A stretch of 64,000 nucleotides of DNA from Dasyornis broadbenti (GCA_013397935.1 VZRN01004250.1:1211018-1275017); one strand, 5' to 3'. Positions 21,180 through 34,470 are shown, counted from the first letter of the stretch. The notes: generated by a model not told the origin, from the sequence alone. Numbers and translations are program-made.

Positions 21180-22630
21180 ATAATCTTTAAACAAGATGGG
21201 ATTTTGTTGTCTGTTTATGTTCTTGAAAAAACAGGACAAGTCTTTACCTTCATGTCTCTGCACGGGTATGGCTTGGACTGGGCTTAACAGGGGATCTCCC
21301 TCTCTTGCCTCAGAAGTTTCCTTCTGAACCCAAGTCCAGCCCTGCCTGGAGATTGTCTCTCTCTCCACTGCTCTGAGTACTGAAGTTCTTCCAGCAGTGT
21401 ACACAATTTTCTTCTCCCTTCTTTGAGGTGATAAGCTGCCTGACTTTCAATACTGAGCTCCTTGCCTGTTACTCCACGTCACTGTTTTAATGCATTCCCG
21501 CCTTTCACCAGGATGGGATCTGCACTTCAGCTGCCCATGTAGAGATGAAAAGTAAAATTGGCCTGAGTTTGCCAATGGGATTCAGCTATCCCCATCCCAC
21601 AGCGAGTGTGCAAGTCGTGTCACACAGCCAAAATCCCTGGGACCCCGTGAAAACCCAAAAGCTTCAATGCATCTAACAACTTAAAACACTCTGACCTGAA
21701 GAACCAGTGAAGGCTGTGGTCAGACTTGATATAAACAGCCTGGTGAAGTCTCAGACCCTTACATGTGTTCCTGGAAATACACAGCAAATCAGGAAATCAA
21801 GTGGAAAATCCAGGAGGCTGTTATTAAAAATCCACAGCTCAATTATCGTTATAATAAACCTTACACCAGAGGTCGTTTACATTCATGGTAATTAGGGAGG
21901 GAGGTTATGGTTTGAGAACAAGGTATATCAGCTAAAGAGGAGTTTTAATGCAGGAAACCTGTCCCTAATGCTGCCACCCCAACTGGCTGTGCCAGCCTGG
22001 AGTTGTGCTCCAGGGGTTCAGGGAGGTCCTGCAGATGCTCCCCACAGCCCACAGCAGCTGCTCCCAGTTCTCCCAGGATGGCAGGAGTTCTGGGGCCGCC
22101 TGAGCCAGTCCCTGCCCCTCCCGGTGGAGGAAGGAGTGGGATGATGCATAAAGGAGTTAATGGAGGACGTGGGGCAGGTTTGCCTGGGGGAGCAGCTGGA
22201 GGAAGGTCAGGTCTTCAGGAGAGGTCCAGTGTCTGGGGGGTGCTGCGTTCCGAAGGGCTGTGTGGGCTGTGTCCTCTCTGGTTTCTCTGGCATGAGGTGC
22301 CTTCTCTTGGTGCCTGGGAAGAGAAAAAGGGTGAGGACATCTGAGCAGAGCTATGGCCGTGCTAGCTGCTTTCCCAGAGGCTGGTGCCAGGCTTTTGGAG
22401 TCAGGGAAGGAAATCTCCAGGCTTGTGTGCTCTCTGAGCAGTCTGGCTCAAGCAATGATCCTTGCCTTGTGTTTATGCAGGACTTGATGGTGGCAGCTCT
22501 TCTAAAACTTCACTGTGAGAGTTGGGGGGGAATGTGACCCAAATTCAGTCAAGAATAGGGGACCTCTTGCATGGGCTGGTGGCCTCTCTAGCTTGGTTTC
22601 TGCTGAGCTGTGCCTTCTGTTCAGACTCTG
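21180..22630. other. No gene recognised
   Basis: AT-rich on the left, GC-rich from about 21960. Overlapping plus-strand frames at 22003-22344 and 22160-22537 look like GC-driven chance. Confidence 0.5.
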
Positions 22631-22638
22631 GCGGCACA

Positions 22639-22728
22639 GGGTTAATAAATTGCTACCTGTGGTTACAAGCACCTCAGGACAGAGGGGTTAAGTGGTTACC
22701 TGTGATCAAAAGCACATCTAGGAGTGGG
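22639..22728. repeat. Imperfect two-copy tandem, unit about 46 bp
   Basis: GGGTTAATAAATTGCTACCT at 22639 is followed 46 bp later by GGGTTAAGTGGTTACCT at 22685. Both run on through TGTG(G)TTACAAGCACCTC versus TGTGATCAAAAGCACATC. A 3-bp gap and several substitutions separate the copies. Confidence 0.6.
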
Positions 22729-23059
22729 TGAGGTGGCTACAAATCATGTGTTAGTGCTTTAAGATTCTAATAACTGACACATTAGTAAGTTTTAAGCAAC
22801 ATCAAGTTTTTGAGCTATTTATAATTTCCCTGCTGCTGTGTCTGTAGCCTGAGCAGAGTTTCCACTACCTTCTCATGGTAGTGAGCCCCAGGAAAATTTC
22901 AGTCTGGCATTTTTATTGTGGGAGGCTGGAAAGGGGAGAAGTGAACTTTGACAGAAGAGGACAAATAGTGTCACCTGGTGGGACTGACACCAGAAGGAAA
23001 TCCATTATAATGGTTCAACTAAGTCTTCCTGTCGCTGGTCACAGACCAGGCTGTAAGAG

Positions 23060-23400
23060 TTAAACATGAAGCAACTTCACTTTCAGGGATGTCAATATTA
23101 TTTACTGGATGGTTCTACTTAATTCATTACTATTATTTACACTTACGGTAGAGGCTAAAATCCAGTGTTGCTGCGTGCTTATGGGGCATCTATTTTTATC
23201 CAGGAAGGAAGAGAAGAATTTTGGTATTTACTGGAAGGTGGGGGTTCATCATAACTCTGGAAGGATAAACACTCTGAAAAAATAAATCTCTCCCCTACTT
23301 AATGTCATTCTTTGAATTTCACCTGTAGAGCCCAGGCAATTCACTAGATTAAATTCAAGGCAAGAAAAAAATTTGTTTAGGGCATAAATTTCTATTGGTT
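23060..23400. other. Candidate conserved non-coding block
   Basis: AT-rich with TCAATATTATTTACTGG and AATTCATTACTATTATTTAC words, ACTTACGGTAG and GCTGCGTGC. Precedes duplicate copy B by about 320 bp. No open frame or repeat. Confidence 0.25.
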
Positions 23401-23719
23401 TTCTATTTCAAATGGCCTTTTATTCTAAGGAGGAACTTGTGCACAGGGAAGATTGGGACAACAGCTCAAAGCCAGCTGCGTGAAGTGCAGGACTCCCTGT
23501 GGGCAGAGTCAGTCCCCACCCTGAGCATGGACGTGTTGGTGGGACATGAAAACCCCTCTGCTGCAGATGGGGCAGGTTGCAGGTCCTTCAACTCCTCTTT
23601 ATTCCATTTTCAGGTCCCCACACAGCTGCTATGGAAGCATTTAGGGGAAAATAGGTGCTTTTGGAAGCAGAGGCTTGGCACCTTCTCCCAGCACCAGGCT
23701 GCCCTGGGCTCTCCTCTAA

Positions 23720-23992
23720 GTGTGAAGAAACCCCAAGAATGCTCTCCACACTCTGGGATGTGAACTTCAGAGGCCTGGGAAAATAAATAATCGCAATATA
23801 TCTGAAAGTGGGTTTATTTTCCTTCCATATTCTGCACCCGACTTCACATTCCCAAGGGTTTCCAACCACTGTTTCCTTCTCCTACCTTTGGTTTTCCAGT
23901 CGAATTTCACACGCATTTTCTTTTCTCATTCTGCCACAAGAGTTACAATATGTACTTTGCTTATCTGGGGGTACAAAAATTGTGTTACTATG
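23720..23992. repeat. Local direct duplicate, copy B (273 bp)
   Basis: Partner of 18044-18316, same orientation, about 95% identical, no gaps, with a 175-bp identical core at 23794-23968. Outside 23720-23992 similarity to the other locus disappears. Both copies have a minus-strand open frame starting in the core (from about 23869 here, from about 18193 in copy A), but this follows from identical DNA and gives no independent evidence of coding. Confidence 0.97.
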
Positions 23993-24179
23993 GTGTCCTC
24001 TCCAGGGGCAGGGACACCAGCCCAGCTGGGTGCAGAGTGGCTCCTGGGCAGCTGCCACCAGCCAGGGTGGCAGCGTGGGCCGTGCCCAGGGCTGGTGTGC
24101 AGGTGACGGCTTTGTCTCTGTCTGCTGGAGTGCATCCTGGATCCAGAGTCCTCCCCAGAGCATTTCCCCCTTCCCACCC

Positions 24180-24540
24180 CGCCACTGGCAACTCCTCCGG
24201 ATTGGGCTCCTTTGCTAAAAATTGGTTGGGAATGAAGGAGGGGGGAGAAACTTTATTAGTGTTATACATTATTTTCCTTCTCTGCCTTCTCCCCCCTTCT
24301 CCTCCTGCATGATGAATTGCCTGGTACTGAGCTGGTAGCTCCAGCCCAGGCACTTAGCAATCTCCTCCTGGTCCCTTGCACAGACAGATGGGACGGCCCA
24401 TGTCTTGACCGTGATTGATTAGCTGGAGAAAGCCTGTTGAGTGGAGTTCCATGAAGATTGATGCTTTCTCCTTCTAACAGCATTTCCAAAAAGTTTCTAT
24501 TACATTTTGATTATGTTTATAGAATCTCACTGGTCTCCAG
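24180..24540. other. Candidate conserved non-coding block
   Basis: Contains GGATTGGGCTCCTTTGC, TGACCGTGATTGATTAGC (about 24407-24424) and an AT-rich tail, with few repeats. The TGATTGAT-type word resembles PBX/MEIS-type sites. Inference from motifs only. Confidence 0.25.
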
Positions 24541-26590
24541 GAAGATTCAATCTTCTTTTTCCCCCTCTCCCCTCTGTGCAATGTGTGTAACTTCCCTCCT
24601 GTGCATACGCTGTTCATCCATCTCTTACCTTTATTCTTTTAGGGGTGCCCCCAGAGGCCCCTCAGGACAGTTCCCTTCCCGTGTCCCTTCTGTCCCTCTG
24701 CCCAGGTGCCTCCTTGCTGTTAGTGCCCTCTGGCCTGGTGAGGCAAAGCAAGAGCTCCCCGGCACGAGGCCTCTCAAAGCTGCAGAGCAGGAGGAAGGAG
24801 CGTTATCTGCGATAACTTGGTGGGGAACTGAAAAATGGGGAGTCCCTGTTTCCCAGTGCAGGAGGCTGTGGCTCCTGCCTGCCCACAAATACCTGCTTTG
24901 CTCCTGGTTTCTTGCAGCTGGAGGGCTCTGCCTGTCCCAACTCAGCTCATATCAACTCAGAGGAAAGTCTTTGAACTTCAGGACTCTTTGAACCTGGGGA
25001 TTAGTGTGTTTGGCTGTGGAGGGGGTCAGAAAGATGAGCTATTTCAGCCTCGCCAACTGCCCCATTGCAGCTGGGTGAGGGGAGAGGGCAGAGCATGTGC
25101 CAGTGCTGCCTGAACTTCAGCACCACTCTAAGAAGAGAATTTTTACAGGGGAGGCTCAAGTCCTGAGCAGTGTGCTCTGGGGTTGCCCATCTAGGAAGGC
25201 TGATACACATTTTCAGTAGCTCCATAGTATGTGTGGATGTTTTTTAAGTAATAACTTCAGTACAGCGCTGAAAAATGTGCTTGATGTTGCACAGGAGCAA
25301 AGAGAGTGTTGGTCCCTGACATCAGACAAATCAACTTTAAAATGCTGGCCTTCTCCAAAGTGTTAGCAAGGAACCTTTTCAGTTGGATCCTAATTGTAGC
25401 AAATAATTATATTACCAAATCTTATTAAGAAATGGGCTCTTCTGGTCTGTCCTTATTTAATTAAACATAGAGCATTTTTTTGTGGAAACAGTCACAGGCA
25501 GCCACCTCGCCTTCACTCTGGTGTCCTCTCTAGGAAGCAGAGCTGCTTCCCTTGGGTCACCTCGTCCAATCAGCAGGAGTGGCACGCCCTGAGCAGTGAG
25601 AGCGGTCCCCTGCAGCAGCCCCAGGGCTCTGCACGTTCACCTACGTGGGCTGAGCACACCTGCGGCCTGGGGATGGGAAATTGCTTGTGGCTGCTGTCTG
25701 CTGCTGCCCGCGGGGAGGAGGAGGTAATCTGCTGTCTGCTGTTCACTCTCAGCCTCCAGGGATTGTGGGTCTGTGTCCCAAAACCTGGGATTTGTGGGTG
25801 AGGTGAACAGGAGCATCTCCCAAGACGTACCTGTGTGATCACTGTCCCCTAACAGGGACCCCCCTCCCCAGCGGGCAGAGCGCAGTCCCCTGGGGCAGGT
25901 GCACAGGCTGTGCCCTGGGGTGAGTGGTAAATACAGCCAGGGAACACCAAGCAGCATCACCGCTTGCCACAGTGTTGTAGCTTTGCGCTCAACTTGGCCT
26001 CTGGTCAAACGCCACCACCCAAGTGTCCCTGGGTGCGTGGTGAGGTGGCAGCTCTGCTGGGCAGTGCTGTCAAGGCAATGCAGTGACTGACCTGCAGCTT
26101 GGGGGTTTTGTCCCTCGGTGGGGTCAGCTTGTCCCAGCTGAGCTTCATGCCCTTGAAGTGATCCCTTTCCCACAGGCTGGAGCCTGGCAGAGCTGGCTCA
26201 GGTGTTCCCCTGCTACCCAGGAGGATGGACACAGCCTGCAGGGGTCTTGCAGAGGGGATGTGGTACCCCCAGCATGAGCAGTGAGGCCACAGGGCATGCG
26301 AGACTTCAGCTGGACTTCCCTGCATCCCTGGGTGTGCAAGCAGCCTGTGTGCCTGCTGCTGGAAACTGCTGGGGTGCCATTGTCAGTGCAAGCAATGCAA
26401 GCACTTCTGCTGTAATTTCTTGTACCCCTTCTCTTTGTGTGAAATCTGGGCAGGCAGCCCATGATCTGGGTAGGAGAAGCTTGGGCATGTATTTCCCCTC
26501 CCTGTGCAGGAGAATGTGGTGCCCTGGGACTCAGCCCTCCGAGCCCCTGGGGGCTCTCCCTCCCCGTTAGCTCGCCTGCCTGCCCCTGCC
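24541..26590. other. GC-rich filler, no gene recognised
   Basis: Many overlapping open frames on both strands (up to 178 codons), none with a recognisable domain or splice pattern. AT-rich patch at 25380-25490. Confidence 0.5.
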
Positions 26591-26960
26591 ATACCAGGCT
26601 ATTCTTTAAAATATAGCCCCCATTTTTTATTCCTGCGTTTATTACAAATGCAAATTACAGATGAAAGCATCAACTACACAAACCATTACTCAGAGGAGCA
26701 TCTTTCCAACTGCTGGACTTGGACTGAACAGCTTGTAGTTAATTTGCTATATAATCACTGCCTGCAACAGGAAAGCAAGTGCTTCAACTGTGCTAATATT
26801 ATGAAAGGGTAAGTTAACCATAGAGATAATTCTGAGGAGCTGCAGCTGGGATGAAAGAGGGAAATAAATGTAGCTGGAGTCTAGGCTTCAGGCTTGCAAA
26901 AGTGGCCGCTTGGATATTTAAAGGGATAAAAGATAAGAGTTTCAGGTTAAACATGTGTTT
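26591..26960. other. AT-rich block: candidate conserved element or plus-strand exon
   Basis: Contains a perfect octamer ATGCAAAT (26648-26655) and many ATTA words. It also holds an open plus-strand frame running to a strong donor (AAAGG|GTAAGTTAAC at 26809). A possible exon 26659-26808 would include SINYTNHYSEEHLSNCWTW, but its acceptor (GCAAATTACAG) lacks a good pyrimidine tract. Regulatory and coding readings are both open. Confidence 0.25.
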
Positions 26961-29900
26961 TTTGAAGTTGCTTTTAGCTTGAATATATTTTCCCAGAGGC
27001 AGGGGATCCCTGCAGCTCCCATTGACCCGTGATTCGGGCAGTGCCCTGGCCTGTGCACAGGCATGCCAATGGAATACACTGCCTGCACTGCCCCGCTGCT
27101 GGGAGGCTCCCCGGGGCAGCTGCTGCTGGGAGGCAGGCCCTGGGATACAAAGGGGATGAGCACTTGGCAATTTAGCTGGCAAAGAGTTTTACTGGGGAGG
27201 GGGTGGCTCCTCCAAAGCTCAGGTCTGGGTTTGGCCTCTTGCACAGGAGCCAGGGCCACTCTGTCCCTGGGCTGGTAGAAGTGTGTCCCCGCTGTGTGGT
27301 GCTGTGCAGGGGGACTGGTGCTCTCTCCAGAAACAGCCTGTGGCAGATCACAGGTCCACTTAGCCCTGGCAGAAGAACTGCTGAACTCCCTGCAGCACAG
27401 CCCTGCCTGAAGAAACTGTTCTGCCCTAGGACTGAAAGCGTTCCTGTGTTGTGGCCGTGCTCTGTGCCCTGTGAGTGCACTGGCTTCACCACAACTGGCT
27501 CGACACCCCATGCATGAGACCGAAAAAATATTTAAACTTTCCCAAGCACCCAAAACCTCCTCACCCTTTCATTCCAGTGCCTCCAAAGTGATCACAGTAC
27601 AGCACTCCCGCTGTTTTGCAAAGTGCTCTAGGGATTAAAAAACGTTCCTGGAGATTATCTCCAGGGACAAATCTGAAGTCTTGTCTAACTCTTTTCTCTG
27701 GAGGCTTAGAGAGGCAATAGCTCTAGATGAGCAGAGATAGGAGTGGAAGAGTGAATCAGCTCAAGATGGGTGAGCTGGTTCTTGTGAAGCAAGAGAGCTC
27801 CAGCAACCCTGCAGATTTACATTCTCTGCAGACACCTTTTCTGACTCTGAAATGTTTGTTTGATTGCTTTGCACTGCTTCCCAGGTCTGGAACAAAATCC
27901 TGGGGCTGGGGAGAGGGCATGAAGTGTCAGGGGATGATTTGTACCTGGGGGAAACTGGCTGAGGCCCCTGAGCTGAGGTTACTGCTGCGGGAGCTGCAGG
28001 GTTCCCTGCAGCAGACCCCATGGCACAGGGAAGCTGCAGGGGTGCTCAAGCCCCCATGCAGCCCCACCACTAGGAATAAATTATGCTGGCAGTGCAATAT
28101 ACTTGGCAGTGGTAAGAGCCTGCCCTTGCCAGAAATGTGGCTGAGCAACACCAGTAGAAATTGCCACTTATCTTCCCTGTGCTGGGAATTGATTTTCATG
28201 GGATTTTCAGACCATGAGGCCACGTTCCAGAGGTATGATGATCAGTGTAGATGGTGTTAGCCCCACAAACTGGAGTTTTGAATGACCATAACAGGGCTTG
28301 TTTTCCAAGAGCTGAGTTTGATTCCTGGACCTTCTTAATCTTGGGGAAGTACCCATTGGCTTTTTGATTTTAAACTGACAACATTTAAGTCAGTCTTGAG
28401 ATAGGAGCATTTGTCTGAAGCTGGTGGCTAAAATTTTCCCCTCCTCCTGGTTATTCACTGCAGGACACTGATAACTCCCAGCACCAGGAGTTAACCATTG
28501 ACCAGGCAGGATGGAGATGCTCGGGGTGCACATGTAAAGAACAACAGGGCCAGAGGCGCTGTGTGGGCAGGGGAGTGGGAAGGAGGCGCTCTTTGGGGAG
28601 AGGGGGAAGAGCCAGCACGGGTGTCTGGACAATGGCAGGACTGTTGCATCAGTGCTGGCCTTGCAGTTTGACTCCCCAGTCAAAACAGATGAGCCATGAA
28701 GCTTTGTGCTCGGTCAGGAGAGGATGCTAGGAGGGGATATCACAGCAGGGATCATCGAGGCTCAGTCTAGCAGAGACCATCCTGAGATGTGTGTCACGGC
28801 ACACGGTGTGCGGCAGCAGGACCTGCTCGGGTTGGGTTATGCCAGCTCAGCAGAAATCAGGGGAAAGGCGCTCCCAGGAATGAAGCCTACTTCCCCCTGA
28901 GAACATCACTCAGTGCACAGAACAAGGATGGGGTGCATTTCTTGAAGGGATCGTTCCTGGAATTGTTTATTAGTCTGGAACTCAAAGAGCTACAGCTGGA
29001 TGAACAGCAGTTGGACCCACTCCCTCTGCTCAGACCCCCAGAGCCTGTTCCTTTCCCTTGCCACGGCTGGAAAACCTCCTGCCCTGGTGCTGCTCACCAC
29101 GGGCATCGCTGCGCAGGGGAAGCTGGAGTGCACAGGGATGTGCAGCTTGGCTTGCTGTGTGTGGTGTGACCACGGCAAGCAGGAGCAACGAGCCTAAAGC
29201 TGTCTGTTCAGGCAGCTCAACCTGAGATTTCACATCCAGAGCACAGGGATGGGGGAGAGAGGCTCTGAGGAAGGCACTGGAGGAGGCTGCAGGAGGCTGC
29301 AGGCATGCGTTGTTAACTTCTGCAAAGAACTGCCCAAAGCTGCAACCGAGGAAATTCCCAGTGCAGCCACCAGCAATCCACAGCTTTGCACAGGCTGATC
29401 CCTGAGCATCCTGCTGTGGGGAAGGGAAAGAGCTTCAGACAAAGTGAAGCAGCTGAGAGAGGCTGCTGGTGTGACTAGAGCACACCAAGGGTGGTGGTCT
29501 GGTCAAGGGGGTGTTTTCAGTGCTGGGTTTTGGGGCACAGATCTCCAAATTTTTTCAGCAAAACTCCAGTGCAGAGCAGAGATGCTCTGGGCTACGCTTG
29601 CAGTCCCACAGCAGGAGGATATCTGCCTTCCCCAGCATGGGGAGCAAATGCAGAGGCAGTTGGAACACAGATCTTGTTCTTGGAGTGTGAACTAGAAGTG
29701 CTTTTAAGCTTGGAGCTTCTTTTCCTTTGGCCCTTGTGGAGCTAAAACTCTTCAGAACAGCCAGAAAAAGACTGCAAACACCTTAAAGATGGGGAGAGCC
29801 AGGAAGATGTGAAGAGAGAGATTGTTTTCTAAAACTAGTCACTCCTGCAGTCCTGTAATGGGCAACTCCACAACCTGGCTGCATTGTGTATCGAGTTTTT

Positions 29901-30060
29901 GTTGGCTTTCATAAGTATTTGTTTTGCCCGAGCTTCTCAGAGGTACTAATTTGCTTTGCCACCAGGCCTTGTGATGAAAGCAGCTTGATATTTTAAGGTA
30001 ACCTGCCAAAACTGTCTTCCAGGAGGAGAAATGAGTCGTGCTTAGGGCATGGGCTCCTCT
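26961..30060. other. GC-rich filler, no gene recognised
   Basis: Overlapping frames on both strands (203 codons minus at 26942-27553; 177 codons plus at 27727-28260) have no domain and no matching splice signals. A 10-bp tandem (AGGAGGCTGC twice) lies near 29282-29302. Confidence 0.5.
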
Positions 30061-30590
30061 ATGCGTGCCTCTAAGTAAGTGGGTGCTGGCATCAAAAAAT
30101 TCAATAGTGCTCTAGTGAGTAAAAGGGAAAATACAATAAGCCATTAAATAACTTGCTAATGTTTCAAAAGACAAGGAAAGCCCACAGTTGACAAGGTTCC
30201 TCCATCATCTGTTCATATAAGGTGAATTCACAATCAAATTCAAAAAAAGGGAAGGATTAATCAATGTATGGGACATGTAAGGGACAATTTCTAAACGCAG
30301 TTCAAATTTCTTGGAATTTTCGCATGTAAAAATTGCTTTTACTCATGTAGACAAAAGGCAGGGGTTGTTCAGACTGTGAACTGCGGAAGCAAAAAATTGC
30401 GGCCATAAACTGAGAAGCTGCTTTTGGTACCTTTGCCCAAAGACTAAATGCTTCAGAGCAAAATCACAACAAGTGATTTAAAGAATAATCAATAACATTA
30501 AAATGAACTGGCAAAGACCCCGCTTCTATAATGTATTTTCTAGATATTATTAAATAATACATCACAAGCAAACTCCTGAGTGATGAATTT
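30061..30590. other. Candidate conserved non-coding element
   Basis: A repeat-free AT-rich block of about 530 bp with AATAATC/ATTA cores and isolated CpGs (TTTTCGCATG, AACTGCGGAAGC, TTGCGGCCATAAAC). It has no open frame of note and stands out from the GC-rich DNA on both sides. Confidence 0.32.
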
Positions 30591-30599
30591 GGCAGCTGC

Positions 30600-33500
30600 T
30601 TGCAAAAGGTGGTAAATCCAGGTGCTCTGCTGCCTCTGCTCTCCTCCTGTGGAGGTGATCAGCAGCATCCCTGTGGAATGAGCCTCCTTCCTCATGGAAA
30701 GTGGTTGTCAGGTAGACCCCAAAGGTGTTTTGATGCCAAAAGCACATCTTGCAAATGTGACTGAGCCTTGGGGTCAGGCTGGTCTGCAGGGAGACATTCT
30801 AATCAGACAGATTTTCTTATCTCATCTTGAAGGGCTCTCTCTGCCTGTGGGGTGTTTGGTGCCTCCTCGTCAGCCCTGCTCTGGAGGGGCTCCATTGGAT
30901 TTTGGGGAGCAATAAGGCCCTGCCTGAGAAATCAGGGGCCTGGAAGAGTGTTCCTGGGCACGGATGAGTGGTGTGGTGGGGCTCAGAGCCTGGCCTGGTG
31001 CTGGAGGAGCAGGATGGGGAGGTTGTGGCTGCAGCAGCTCAGCCCCGTGCTTGTCCCAGTGCTCTGCACTGCGCTGGCTCAGAGCTGGGGTTTCTGCCAC
31101 TGCCAAAGGGTGGGCTCAGACCTTCATCTCCCTGAGCACACAGACTCTGCTACATCCTCTGCCTCCTGTTTGAGTGGAACAGGAGTTTTTAATAACTACC
31201 ATTTCAAGTTGTTTCCCTAAAAGTCAGTGTGTGATATCCAGCCAGGCAGAGCTCCTGAAAGCCAGTCTGCCAGGGGACAGCCTAGCAGTGAGGGGAGAAG
31301 GAAAGGCATTTGTCTGGTTATTCACTTTTATCTAGTTACACTTTTCCTCTGAAAACAAAAAAAAGCCTTTGAACATAAAAATTCAGCAGCGATTTTGTGC
31401 CTTTATTTTAAAACGAAGGCAATTTTTTCTAGCCTAGGGATGTAACTGATCTTTTACCTTTGGTTGGGCTGTTTGTTAAAGGAAAGATAAAACATGCTGT
31501 CCATTGATCTGTCCTCACCCTGAATTGCAGAGTTAGTGAGGAGGGCAGGATTAGCTGCAGAATGTTTTTCCCGGGCACCCCACTGCTCCTGCAAAGCAAC
31601 TCCTGTGCTAGATCTGGCAGCTCTGGCACCCTCTTAGCCTCCAGAAGAGAACTGGAGGTTCCAGCCGTGCCCCCAGTCCCTGCATGTTGCGGGGATGACA
31701 TGTGTGGGTGCTGCCCCCCTACAAGGACTGACCTGGGGCTGGTGCAGCTCATCCCAGCTCAGCTCTGTAACCACCGTGGCCACTTCGGAAGGTTCCAAAC
31801 GCAATTAGACAAATGCACAGGAGAAACAGCCAGCCATGTCCATTAAAAAAAATGATCCTTTCTGGCTCAGGGAGGAGTCCCTGAGCTGCAGAGCTGGAGT
31901 CTGGAAGGATTGCTAACTTTATCTTCTGTGTGCATCTTGTGCTTGCCACAGCTGTGGAAGGAGCACTGGTGAGATGGTTTGAATTGAGTTTGTGTCCTCT
32001 TACAGCAGACTCTGAAGCCCTGGTGTTTGTGGCCAATAATCAAAAGGCACAAGGCTCTGTCAATTGTCATAAACCACATCCAGCTTTACTCTGCTAGACT
32101 CAAAGACATACTTCTGTTCTGGTTTTTGAGTGAGCTGCATGAGCAGAGTGTAGTTGGCGTTTGGTAGATGCTTGCATGGTTGAAATCTGGTTGATGAGTT
32201 TGCTCTGAATTAACTGCAAGGGCTCTTTGCAGTTCAACCTCCCTTCCCAGCACACCTGGAGAGGAGTCAGCGAAATGGAGATGCTGGCAGAGGTGGGATC
32301 AAAGCCAGGTTGTTTACAAGGAAAGAAAAATTGCAAATAAGGAGGGGAAGATACACAACAACTTCCTTTTAACAGAGGAAAGCATATGACTGTCCTGATA
32401 GGGTCCAGCCACTGCAGTTCTATTGAGAAATTATTGTATCTGCCCTTAAGACCAGACATATTTGAAATAACCACCAGATGATACATGATAACATCAGTGT
32501 CTTATGTGAATAATGATTGATCACTATTTCAACCGTTCCTGCCTCAATATGAAATGTCCTGGATATACAGACAGCAGGAAAAGCCCAAGACCCATTTCAG
32601 TTTCTGCACTTGAGGGTACCTTGGATATTACAGTGTCACCATCTTTTTTATGCTTAGAACCTGTGCAGTTCTATCACTCAACCCCTGAATTTTAAGACTG
32701 TGGTTTGCTGTCCATTTTAGCAGCTTTTTGCTACTTTCTTTTGCTTTTCAATTTCTTGGTCTTTCACGGTAGAATCTGACTCCAACTGGACTCCACAGGA
32801 ATGACAAATTCAGGTGATGTGTAAAGTATGACTCACTTGCTTCACACATGTTTCTGCAGAGGGACAGCCTCACCAAGAGCTCCATGCAGAGCTGTCACTG
32901 CAGCAGCTGAGGATGCTTTCTGAACTGGGTTGGCTGGAGCTGTTTCTCATACAAGAGTAAAGGATGCATTTCAGCTGGATGTGACCCTTAACAAAATAAA
33001 AAGGTGCATTAACATTCCTGAAGGAGACCACGGCTGTGTTGGCACCTCCCCTCAGGTGCTCCATGGGTTGCTCTGAGCAATTCCTTGGGTACAGACAGGA
33101 AGGATGGGGAAAGAGCACAGTTTAGAGACTGGGGCTGGATCTTTTTCTCCAGAAACAAAATCACAGCTGTGGTCTGCAAAACCAAAGCACTGCAGGCACT
33201 TCTCCTCTCCTAGGTTTCGCTGGTGGCTGCAGAGGGAGCAGAGCTGGCTGGTGAGGGCATCACTCCGAGCAGGCTGTGCCCAGACACCACGCACCAATCT
33301 GACAGATCCTGCATGGAGAACAGACCTGTTCTCTCTCCTCAGGGCACTCATGGAACAGAAGCTGAAGTGCTCCTCAGTGTGGTCACTCCAGCCTGTGCAT
33401 TGCACAGTCTCATGATTTACACTGGAGGCCTGGTGTTCAGCTCTGCAATAAATTTGTGGGTAGAGACACACTGGGCACTCTGGGAACTGGTTAGATTTCA

Positions 33501-34470
33501 CTGGTGTCAAGTTTTATATCCCACCAGAACCTCACTTGGCTTACAGGAAAGGAATGACAATTGGTGGCTGTAGGTTCCGTGCTTGCTAACAAGAGAACTG
33601 CTCTCTCCTGTGCTGGGACCATCCTGAAAGCTGCTTCTTACGTGGTCACCTTGGTTTTCTAATATTTCATAGAGAAATGTGGTTAAGTGGTAGCAGCAGC
33701 TGGTGAGGGAGCAGATGGTGCCACCTGCATCATCAGATGTTTTATCACATTCTCTGTTTTATCCCACAAAGAGTGGCTGGGAAGTAGAGGAGAGCGTGGG
33801 AGCTGGTGTAGGTTGTGAAGGTGTGAAAAATCACAGGTAGCGGCACCGCTTCCCTGCCAGGCTGCTGTTTCCCTCAGTGCTGGGTTAAGAAAGTGCTCGT
33901 GCTTGTGAGCGGGTCCGTGCCCACCTGTGCTTGATCTGCAAGGCTGTATTTGGGAAGCTCAAGGCTTTGGAGCAAGCTGGCTGTCCCTGCTGCCAGGCAG
34001 GGATCAGGATCCACGGGAAACCTCCAAGCAGGTTTGGATCACAGGCAAACTCACAGATTCGCCTCTGCCATGACCAGCCTGGATACCACTTCCTAATCAG
34101 ATCCCAAAGAGGGCTGAGGCCTGTGGTTAAATTTGTTAAAGAGTCCAATCTATGAGCAGAACAAGGGCTGGGTTTTGGGTGTGAAGGAGGCAAAGGTTTC
34201 ATTCTCTTGGTATGTGCACTGCACAAACCCAAAGAGCAAACGAGTCCAACAGAGCAGGTTTTAATGTCCTTTCTGTGAAAGACCTGCACCAGACTCCAGC
34301 AACAGCAAGCAGAATGAATACTAAAGGATAATAACCCCTACCTGATGTACTCAAGGGAGTACAGCTGGGGAGGGGCAGTAGTTTGCAGGGGACACAGGAA
34401 AAGGAGCCAATAATGACATTTCATCCAGCAAAAATGATGAGGCAGGAAGAGCAGTAGCAGAGCGTGCTGC
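30600..34470. other. No gene recognised
   Basis: Mixed to GC-rich. Several 100-150-codon frames (30852-31220 plus, 33052-33510 minus, 33885-34289 minus) lack domains and consistent splice sites. No CR1 or other repeat family identified. Confidence 0.5.

Noticed and set aside
26942..27553. 203-codon minus-strand frame
   Set aside because: GC-rich, overlapping frames on the other strand, no domain.
34334..34356. Possible 23-bp micro-exon on the minus strand
   Set aside because: Splice signals are present but nothing else; micro-exons cannot be called by eye.
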